From contig NC_059549.1 in NCBI RefSeq assembly GCF_905220415.1, positions 434,001-498,000 on the forward strand: DNA of 64,000 nt, read 5' to 3'. The notes under the pieces were generated by a model. The model saw nothing but the letters and a program-made list of their open reading frames with translations, made no database searches and was not told the DNA's origin. Source of the DNA: Colias croceus (lineage: Eukaryota > Arthropoda > Insecta > Lepidoptera > Pieridae). This document shows, piece by piece, positions 23,009-33,300 of the stretch (its first letter is position 1; every line of letters starts with the position of its first letter). Both the position numbers and the translations under genes were made by a program.

Positions 23009-24186
23009 TTTTAGATATCATCACGAAAATTTTGAATTAAAGATTTTAAAGAAAATAAACAGAAAATTTAAGCTACATGTTGTATAGATTTATAAATATT
23101 ATGACATAATTTTGAAATGTATTATGTAACGCAGGCGCTAGAGTGATAGATTGAATCAAAACTATTGATCTGTGCTATTGAACAATCAAATAAGGTTTTA
23201 ATGACTTGAACTTACATGTTTGTGAATTACAAATTATAAACAAAAGCTATGACTAGCAAGCATTTGCTAAAAGTATATGAGCGTTGAGATAATATTACTA
23301 AGGAGGAGAAACCACGAACAAAATCTGTGCGCTAAGTGCGGCGGCGCGGGGCGCATTTTTTATTTTTTTGCTCTAACTAAGTTTTAAAAATTATTATCAT
23401 TTTTCCGTATTATTTGTATTATTTGTGCAATATCATAACACACACGAAGGCATATTTGATGCGTTTCACTTTAAAACAAATAAAAAATGAGCGTGACGTT
23501 CGCGCCAATGAGCGAGCAAGCGACTGAGCGACTTAAGACTGTCATTATAAACCAATTAAAGTTGTATGTACCTATAAAATATGACCTTACTGGTTTTATA
23601 ATATAACTACTGTTAAAAATATATTATGTTGTTATTATTTATGGACCATGATTTTTAGTTTTTTTCTATTTCGAATAATCCTGAATATACAAACCAGCGT
23701 GGTCACTCCACAGAAAGAGACAAAAGCAACACTGACGTCATTCAAGGTCATATTTTCTAGTTACAAGTTAATGGTCATAGTGCAATCTCCAGTGTATTAG
23801 ATATAAGCTTCTTGGATAAATTTTACTGATCTTTAGATGAAAAAAAAGTTAATTGATATTTTTTACATAAACTTTGCCTTTTCAAAAATATATCCCTATC
23901 ATTCTAAGCAACCAAAATCAAAACACAAATTACCTACATTTATTTGCAAGAATTGGCAAGAATGTAGTAGGTACAAATTATTTTAAGTCGATATTATGAA
24001 TTTTCATTGGCTAGTTTGTGAGTGGCGTGCTTTCGACCAATGACAATGTTTGTCAATGACAGCTGACATTGATTATTGATATTTGGAAAGAAAACACACT
24101 TCAAAATGAAAATGAAGTGGTAAATATCCTAATCTGTGGTAAATATGTTTTGATTTACATATTATTAGCGTTATCTATTTATATAC
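23009..24186. promoter_or_regulatory. Divergent upstream region of tubulin (-) and SDR (+)
   Basis: About 1.2 kb. There is a GC-rich patch at 23327-23355 (GTGCGGCGGCGCGGGGCGCA) and a GCGTGACGTTCGCGCC stretch near 23490. A palindromic CRE word TGACGTCA lies at 23733-23740, followed by TCAAGGTCA at 23742-23750, the textbook FTZ-F1/ERR half-site with its 5' extension. TGTCAATGACAGCTGACA near 24050 lies 140 bp before the SDR start. Binding is not shown. Confidence 0.4.
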
Positions 24187-25014
24187 GTGATAAGAATATC
24201 TCACATTGTAACCGTGTGCAGTAGGAATCATTCTAGAAACGTTTCAAACATGAATTTCGCTGGCAAAGTAGTAATTGTTACCGGCGCCAGTTCAGGAATT
24301 GGTGCCGCTACTGCCGTGTTTTTATCAAAACTTGGTGCACAATTATCTTTAACTGGAAGAAATGTGGACAATTTGCAAAAGGTTCACAAAGACTGTGAGA
24401 AGTCAACATCTACTTTTTTGGTTCCGGCAGATTTGACGAAGGAAGCTGATATTGAAAAAATCGTTAAGAGTACCGTGGATCATTATGGAAAAATCGACGT
24501 TCTGATAAACAACGCGGGAATTATCGAAACAGGAACTATTGAGAATACATCTCTAGCGCAGTATGACCGCCTCATGAATACCAACGTCCGATCAATTTAC
24601 TATTTGACAATGTTGGCTGTACCACACTTGTTAAAAACTAAAGGTAACATTGTAAATGTTTCTAGCGTGAATGGTATACGGTCGTTCCCCGGCGTGCTAG
24701 CTTACAACGTGTCTAAAGCATCCGTGGATCAGTTTACAAGATGTGTTGCTTTGGAGTTAGCGGCTAAGGGTGTTAGGGTAAATTGTGTGAACCCTGGTGT
24801 TATTCTGACCGAATTACAACGTCGTGGAGGGCTCTCTGACGAGCAGTATGCAGCTTTCTTGGAAAGAAGCAAGGAGACGCATGCTTTGGGCCGTCCTGGC
24901 AAGCCTGATGAAGTTGCAGCTACAATAGCATTTTTGGCCAGCGACTTAGCTAGCAATATTACTGGAGCCAGTGTGCCTGTTGATGGAGGACGCCATGCTA
25001 TGTGCCCACGCTAG
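24187..25014 (+). CDS. Short-chain dehydrogenase/reductase (classical SDR, FabG-like)
   Basis: NAD(P)-dependent oxidoreductase of the classical SDR family; substrate unknown. Intronless, 275 residues from the first ATG, or 254 from M22 at 24250, which starts MNFAGKVVIVTGASSGIG, the usual start for insect relatives. I favour M22, although residues 1-21 (with R and S) could act as a mitochondrial leader. Motifs in 275-residue numbering: TGASSGIG at 32-39 (dinucleotide binding), NNAG at 108-111, catalytic S159/S160, and YNVSK at 173-177 giving Y173 and K177. NPGVILTEL at 202-210 and the C-terminal ASVPVDGGRH are typical of this subgroup. AATAAA at 25094-25099 lies 80 nt after the stop. Substrates in this family range from steroids and retinoids to acyl-carrier esters, so none is assigned. 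Confidence 0.94.
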   Translation: MIRISHIVTVCSRNHSRNVSNMNFAGKVVIVTGASSGIGAATAVFLSKLGAQLSLTGRNVDNLQKVHKDCEKSTSTFLVPADLTKEADIEKIVKSTVDHYGKIDVLINNAGIIETGTIENTSLAQYDRLMNTNVRSIYYLTMLAVPHLLKTKGNIVNVSSVNGIRSFPGVLAYNVSKASVDQFTRCVALELAAKGVRVNCVNPGVILTELQRRGGLSDEQYAAFLERSKETHALGRPGKPDEVAATIAFLASDLASNITGASVPVDGGRHAMCPR

Positions 25015-26858
25015 ATTTTAATTTTTATACCTGTTTATTGCAATTTTATGAATTTATCTGAGCATTTTTATAAAATATATAATATTTTTATAAAATAAAA
25101 TAGATCTAAGTATAAATATGTATTTGATAAGTTGCATTTACAACTGTTATTTTTGGAGGAATTTAAAGGATTAAAATTGTTGAAGTTTGAAAATGTTTTT
25201 TATTTTTATAGTTGTTTATAAAAAAATCTGTATGAATGAGGTAAGAGTCACAATCATGGGCCTCTATACAATTTGGAAAACAAACAATGTTTGTTTGCGT
25301 TAGGTCCAAGGTGGCATTTAAAGACAAAATTAATTATAAAATTTTATTATGTACTTAATCCTTATTGTAACATATTTATCACAAAACTTTTTATCAAAGT
25401 GTACATTGACAAAGAGCTAAAATTCTTAACACTACAATATATGAATCTAGATTCTAGATCATAGATAATAAAATCATAAAAATTATGAAAATAATGTTTT
25501 TTACTACACTTTACTCTTTGGCTACATATTTAGTCAATATTATTAAAAAAAATGATAAAAGTAATTTAATATTTTTTTCATATTGAGTAAATTGTAAGCA
25601 AAGTGTAAGGTTATTAAAAATAGTCTGAAATATTGACTGAAATCATTGAGATAATATTAATATCATAGGCCATAGATTATAATAAAATACATATTATAGT
25701 TCTAAAACCTGAGTCATCAACATTACAAATAGAAATTTTTTTGGAAATATAAACAGTAAAATAATATTAATCAGATAGTGTTGTACTTAGCCGCAGAGTA
25801 ATTTAAAATTTCTTATTACGTCTCGTATTATGTAAGGCTTGTATAAATAATATGGAAGTCATAGTAAAATGAAATGAAACTTAACTCATAGTAACGTAAC
25901 TAAATACTTTCCTTCTTACGGAAGTCAACTGATTTTTATAATAGTAATGGTCAATGGAAATGATACAAGATTTTCAAATATTTCTATGATTAAGTTTAGA
26001 ATAAAAACGATGAAATCTTAATAGTATAAAATGCAATTTGTTATTCTGGGACATTTTTCCTTGATTCTGATGTTTCGATTCCGAAACGGCGGTACATTAC
26101 AATTTTTTTTTCATACGCTAGTGCGTACTAATAATAATTTACAGTTACGATTAAAAAAGCAAATGTAAAGTAAGTATGGATCAGATTTGCTCATTATTAG
26201 TATTTCTCTAGTTATATTTGCATACTTAATTATTAATAGTTTAAGTTGCGTTAAATATTGCGATACAAGTAATATTCAGCCAAAAAGGAAGGATGCCTAG
26301 AGTTGCACATTATTTCATGTACTTTCAAACAACACATAGGAAGTTACAATATCGATCAGGAAATACGCAACTGACCTTTGAGTTTTGGGCAATAACCCTC
26401 TACTTACTTGGTAATTGTACAATTTGCTTCATAAAAACAATAATTGTTTTTTAATGTGAACAATTATTAACAGCGTTATTTTAAGACCTTAAATAGTAAT
26501 TTCTTTAATTATTATAATAAATAAGTAGGCTCTACGCCTCAAATTAAAAATTAACGTTAACGTAAGTATGATTAAACTATTTTGCGTTTTAAATAGCAAC
26601 TTCCAGTTCAGTCAAAAGTATGTAAAAGATTAAGAAATATTTACTTAAATAAACTTTCTTAAAAAAAACCCTCGCCCTTAGATTAACCGACCAATCCTTA
26701 ATCTAAGCTCTCGCCCTTTTAAATATTAAAAATTAAAATCATTTTATGAAAAAGGCGGCAATTATATTATATGGGTTAAAAGCGCAGATTATAAATCGAA
26801 CGAATTTAAATTTGCGCGGAAAAGTAATAATTCTTTTTTTTTATATGTTTTTTTACGA
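25015..26858. other. Intergenic region between SDR and JHBP gene 1
   Basis: AT-rich 1.8 kb. The SDR 3'UTR occupies its first ~100 bp and the 3'UTR of the distal JHBP exon its right end. I looked for further copies of the JHBP last exon here and saw none. A perfect hairpin lies at 26677-26707. Confidence 0.5.
26677..26707. repeat. Hairpin with 10-bp arms
   Basis: CTTAGATTAA at 26677-26686 and TTAATCTAAG at 26698-26707 around an 11-nt loop. CTCGCCCTT flanks it on both sides as a direct repeat. It lies 150 bp downstream of the distal JHBP exon. Confidence 0.55.
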
Positions 26859-27010
26859 TCAAGGCAAAAGAAGTTCATTGGCGGGAACAGCAGCGAATAG
26901 TTTTTTGGCTTCATTTACACAGGCAGCGATGATCGTCTCAAATGCTACTGGGGCTATGTCTCTTATCACTGGTTCCCAGTTCTCGTTTATTACTCTCTGG
27001 ATTGTAGATG
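26859..27010 (-). CDS. Second (distal) candidate last exon of JHBP/takeout gene 1
   Basis: A 152-nt exon with acceptor TTTCCAG and stop TGA. It begins in the phase needed after exon 4 (G|CA) and encodes 50 residues including the split codon, from ASTIQRVINENWEPV to LFAAVPANELLLP. It matches the proximal exon at 27349-27500 in length, phase and about 25 of 50 residues by eye. It can replace that exon by alternative splicing, or be the remnant of a duplicated gene. An ATTAAA word on the minus strand lies about 350 nt downstream. Confidence 0.75.
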
Positions 27011-27348
27011 CTGGAAATAAAAATTGGGGTTATATTACGGCAACATTATTTTTATAGCACAAAATAAAAGATACAAAGAGAAACAAAAAATATGTAGGTA
27101 AATGTTTTCCTAAAGTTACATTTTCCATGTAGTTTATGATGATTGAGTTACAAATCATCATGCATAAGTATTATGATAACGCTTGTTTCTGAACGATGAG
27201 AATTAGAAAAACTTGAGTATGAGACATGCACTTAGGTAACCACCATTAAATTCAATTAATGTACATAATATTAATTTCATTCGTGAAATTAATGAAGAAA
27301 AGTATGGATCAGGCGAACGATGCATGCCGATTATAAAGTTCCAAACCA

Positions 27349-30300
27349 TCAAGCAGACAATAATTTCGCAGCTGGAACCGCTCTGAACAGTTTCTTCACT
27401 TCATCAACACATTTGCGGATAATCTGTTCAATCGCTGGCGGAGCTATCTCTTGCATGATGAGACTCCAGTTCTGGTTTGCGAAACCTATTGTTGTGTCGG
27501 CTGTAAGGTGTTTTGTGTGTTAGAGGAATATTTTATTCCATTGTTATTTTTGTTTAGAGACTGCTTGTTACATAATTATAGTAACTAATAAAAGTATGTT
27601 ATAAAAAATTCCGTAAGTAAGTACTTAATATTGTTTGTAAGGATGTAATATTTCTTATCTATATTTGTGCGCCTTTCGATGAATAATCCCGAAAAACAGA
27701 ATTGACTAACAAAAAACTCAAAACCTATGAATCGCTCTAAGCTTAAAAGGTTCAAATTTCTTTGTTAATTTTTTTTTCAAAATAATGAAACTATTTATTC
27801 CAAAATTATTTTGTTAATTTCACTATTTTGATTTCACTATTCTGATTACTATCAACATTAATATTTAGATTAAATCTATATAGTATAGATATTATCTAGT
27901 ATTCAGTTAAAAAAATAACCATTTCTATGAAACCTTGACCGAAGAAGATTAATCTTAAGAACACATTACGATAAAGAGGATAATGCAAGTTTTCTTAAAA
28001 ATTTGATGGTGTCCTTCAACTGTGTAGATTGACCTTTATAGAGGTAAGGAAAATATTTGTCTCTATGGTCTATGGTTATTTTCCGTGAAGCCTACCTTCG
28101 AGGTGTTAGATCCGTATGATGCATGAAAATATTGGATTAACTGTGTTTGGATTTATGAGTAATGACTATGTATATCATCATTAGTATCAAAACAAACTTA
28201 TTGTATTACGTGGACTAGACAATGTTTTTAAGCTATTGCATAGCTTTTATCCCGGGCCTTGAGCGTGGGGACCGAATCGAGAAATTCCTGAGAGAAATTC
28301 CGTAACGAAAAAGCCTCACGCTGCCCACTACGACCGGCGGAGGTGTGGCTTGAAGGTATAGCATGCAATAGCTTTACCGCGGCAGTCCTCGGGGACTGTG
28401 CCACACGTCGTTTTTTTGGTTAATTTTGATATTAAGGATGCTTATAAAATGACTTATAACTTTTTTTCTTGTTTACAAAAATTTTAGAACCTATTATATT
28501 TTTTGTTTCGGGTTTTGAAATAGACTGTTAATGTGTAGCTACACAGAACAAGTAACTAATATAGTAAGAGATGGCACTCAGTAGGTACTTCGATTTCGAG
28601 CTCACGCACACTGTAGCTAAACTTCATGGACCTCTTAGATGGACCTAATGTTCCTGATGCATGGTAACTGAAATCTTAAATCTTATTTCATACTTCAACG
28701 AGTCTTACCCAATTCCTTATTCCCACCAAAGAGGTTGGTGAATTTAAACTGTGCTCGGTCCATCTTGTAGCTGTCCTTGTAGCCGGTGACCATCCAGTAG
28801 CCATCTATGGTCTTGTAGTCGTATTTGATGACGATGTTCAGGTTTGCTGGTGGAATAGTTTATAAGTTAGTGCTATGTTTATTGAAGTTTTATATTATCT
28901 TACTTTTTGTTGTTTTAAACAAAATTAGAGATATGAATGTAGAGCAGCGTTTAACGAAAAGCAGATTTTATCGAAGATATCTAATGGCTATTTCATTATA
29001 AAATGAACATATGTACCTACATAAATAAATTTTATTCTAAGTACATTTGAGTGAATCCACTTTCAACAGTTGCATTCTGCGATCTGCATAATATAATAAC
29101 TTTCGTAACGTTTCTGCCTATTTACCTAAGTATAACAGACGTATCGATATTCTACTATTGTCGTGATTTATATAAATGTTTTATGTAAATAACTCACTTA
29201 TCTTGATTTTCGCCTGTCCATTGCCCCTGATGGGCAAAATAAGCACTTGCCCGTCCATGTCGTAGTTAGCTTTCAAAGTTACATTAGCCGTGAAGTCCAG
29301 AATAGCTTTTCCCTTTTCAGTGTCAATTCTAGAACAAATAATTAGGTTTAGCGTTATGCTTGATTCGTAAATAATAGAATCTTTTATAGGAAGGTGAAAT
29401 CATTTATGAGGTTCATTATAGTTTTAAATACCTAAGTGGAACAGATGTAGTTGAATTTATAATATATATTATAGGTACTCAACTGCATGTGTTTTTTTTA
29501 AAGAAGCGAATTAATTTGACCATTCATATGACAGAGCGATTATCGTAAGCAAAAACACCGGCGCAAGCAGTGGGTGTGGGTTCGATTCCCATTTCATGGA
29601 AAAATTATAGTCATCATCATCAGTGTCTCTAATTTATATTGATTTTCAGTGTCTCTAATTTATTTTCTTATGTATGTTGTTCACATATATATTATAACAA
29701 AAATAGATAAACACACTAAAACATTGTCACTTACTTATAAGAATTAACCCTAAAATCGCCCAGACCGGTTACAACTGTATCATCAAAGGTGAGCCTCAAA
29801 GCTGGGTTGTCAACCACCACCTTGCCCAGGTGCACAGGGTCAAGGGACGCTATGCCGAGCTCCGGGATGCCCTTCGCGAACTTTCCACCTCCAGCTGATA
29901 TCACCTTCTCTATGCATTGGTTCAGATTGGGATCTGATGCTGAACAAGCCTTGAGGAACGGCGCTGTAACAATTTTGATTAATATTATTAATTATTTAAG
30001 TAGTAAGCTGTTTACTAATATTAGTTAGGTACTACATGTTACCATTTATTTTATATTAAACAGTAAATATATTATACTTTGTAGTTAAACTCAAAGAGTA
30101 GTGGATCAATTTTAAAAGACGTTTTATTACCATAAGACTAGCTACATTTATTAGATTTAAAAAAAATATTATCAACTCGTCAATTATTATCAATTATATT
30201 CTCGTTTATCGATCGAGTAAGGAAGATATTTGAAAAGGTTGTGAAAATTTTTTTACGTGTGGCGCTATGAAAACGTAAGGTTTGATGATCATGCCTATCC

Positions 30301-33300
30301 GGCACTTAGTACAAAATTATATGGCATATTGTAATATTCCAAAATATTTTAACGTAAATAAACATTAAAAATAATTGAAAAGGAAAGAAATGTTCTCGAT
30401 TCGGATGCAAGATATGTTATTTAATATTTATCAGTTACCTGTTACACTATATCCTTTATTGCCTATAACGGATTCATGCTAAAATAAACTTCGTTCGGAA
30501 ACGATTTTTAAATAAAATCAATAATTTTATGAGCTTTACATTCCTTTCTAGAAATTATTTCAATAAAATCATAGTAGAGTAGAGGCTGATCTATTTTTAT
30601 CCTTAAATAAAAATCTTATATATATATAGAGCTGGTAGAGCTAAGAATTATGTTCGTTATTGTTTATTTATAGTAGTAAGTAATACATATTATATAAATT
30701 ATTTTTCTTCGTTCGACAAAAAAAAAGCACGCACTATATTGCTGATAGATTCTATTTGTCTTGCGGGAATCATTTCAAACGAGAAATATTTTGCTAGGTA
30801 TTTTGTAATTGTTTTGTTAATGTGATAAAATTTTGTATTAATAAAATTATTGCGATACATACATACTGGGATTAAAGTGCCAATGAGCTTAAAGTTGCCA
30901 ATAAAGTGTTACCAAGATAAAGCTTAGCGTATACGAAGATTTGAAACGTAATTATGTTTTGTTTATTTATTAGTAGTTATTAAGTTATGTAATACATAAT
31001 ATGATAAGTGAAAGAATATTTTTTTAATTAAAAACTATGTCTATGAATCTCACTATTGATTACACTAACAATTTATCAAGACGTGAAGGCTGTTACGGAT
31101 TTAATACGCCGTTTCATACTTAACAATTTTGACGAGCCCCTTAATGGCATACGATGATGTTATAAAATCGAGTTACCAACGTTTAATTTTTGCTAAAAAG
31201 TACTACAATATACAGATTATTATATTCTAAAAAATCGCCGCGTTCGAACCGCCCTTGATCACTCAAGTGTGTCAAACGAACAGGTCAATGTCGGTCAGCC
31301 TGTAGCATGTAACGTGTGGACACACACAAGACACACGTGACTCGAGCGAGTGACATTTGAGTACGGTCTGCAGCGGCCTTGTGTTTTGGATAATATTTTG
31401 TTTGCGTGTGGTGCAAGTTGTTTGACTGTATGTTTACCTCCTATATGCTGTTTAGTATCTATCTATTTTTAGCTCTGTGATAATGTCATTGTGTTTTTGA
31501 CAGTTACTACTATTCTTTATGAAAAAAAGAGCAAACAAAATAAACTCTTTTAGTTTTTTTCGGTTAATCTCGCAATGACTGTGTAACGTATCCATTTAGA
31601 TAAAACAATTGATCAAAGACAGAATGATATTATGCTACTTAGAAGTAAAACAGGCAGTATTTATGAAAATAATTATGATTCCCCGAAAATCTCTGAAACC
31701 TGCCTGAAATTTTATATTGAACGCAGACAATATTTGCAGCGTCATTTAATTGTTGAAATTGCTGATAATTTTAAATAGAACTGATGATTTATTAATAACT
31801 ATTTTTAGAAAAAGATAAATTGAAACTTATTCATTAACATAATGGAAAATCAATTACGTAAAAAATTTAATGACAATAAGTACATCGGAAGATATCCGAT
31901 AAAATATTTACAAAATTGTTGTTGTTTCGAATTTAAAATTCGAAGAAAGTCGACCGGTTTCAAGTGCAACCACTTCTGCCAAATATTGCTTAAAGCCGAG
32001 TTATGAAATAACTTAATTATACTTGATAATTTTAATTCGAGACATTAATTTTTCATTTTTAAGAGATATTAACTGTATGACATATAGCAATGTATTTATT
32101 ACTATATGCAACTAGCTGCCCATGCATATAGGTACGTTGTTCTGCCCTATTGTCCCTTTTTTAGTGTTTTATCTCCATAAGTACCTTCCTTGTGCCTAAA
32201 TAAAAACGTTAAAAGAAATAATCCAAAATGGTGGATATGATGAAATTTAAATCTAATCTAATACAGAATACGATTAGAACTAAAAAAATAGTACCTAAGT
32301 AATCGTTTTCCTATATATTATACTAGCAGCTCCGTGCGGTTTCACCCCCGTGGCTCCATCCCTGTTGGTCGTAGCGTGATGATATATAGCCTATAACCTT
32401 CCTCGATAAATGGGCTATCTAACACCGAAAGAATTTTTCAAATCGGACCAGTAGTTCCCGAGATTAGCGCGTTCAAACAAACAAACAAACAAACTCTTCA
32501 GCTTTATAATATTAGTATAGATTATCTCAAGAGCAAAAGTTGAAATGATTGATAGTCTCAACTATGTTATTTTAAACCATTTGTCGAAACCAAGACTAAT
32601 AACATAACATTATTTCAATTTATTTCCAACTCCTAATTCGCCTTAAATGATGTCGACATAAATCATAATTCACACAGGAAATAACGCAAACCAAGTCATT
32701 TAATCGGCGCAAAAAGTAATGGTTTCTTAAAAGGTAGATAATATAACAATGACAATAAGCCAATACTTTTTAATCTGTGTAATTTTAAAGTCTGATAAGT
32801 TCCCACAGATAAGATAACTTTTTTAAAGTTTTGTGTTGAAAATTTGTGCGTAACTTGTGGCGTAACTCATTAGTATCACTATACATAGTATCAAGCAAAG
32901 TTTAGATGGAGTTTTAGTATAGTATAATTTGACAAAGAGGCGAAGCCCCGGGAGGTAAGCTAGTTTAAACAATAGTATATTAAGTATATAATATGTGATA
33001 ATGACGCTTAAATAATTCTTTACGAAAATAAACTAAACGGTTTTAATTCGATGAAATATATAGTTGAAATAACTTCTTTCGACCTACATAGAAATATTTT
33101 TTTGGAATCATTCTAAGCTTTAAATTATTTTAATTGGGTATTTAAGATAAAATAAATTAATAGTGGTTTAATTCTAGCTCTAGGTCATTGATCTTAATTT
33201 TAACCAGTTTTATTCTAATGAATTCAAAAAGGCAACCTAACGTGCATATAAACATTTTAGAATGTCCCTACGTACTATACATTCTTCTTTTACATTGTGG

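Noticed and set aside
24729..24956. 75-codon frame antisense to the SDR
   Set aside because: Shadow of the strongly supported SDR gene on the other strand.
26746..27523. Plus-strand frames over the JHBP gene 1 last exons
   Set aside because: The minus strand gives the family sequence with splice sites and stops in matching places; the plus-strand frames are shadows.
29566..29592. Possible tRNA gene from a B-box-like word
   Set aside because: No A box, anticodon stem or acceptor stem could be folded around it; listed only as a possible SINE relic.
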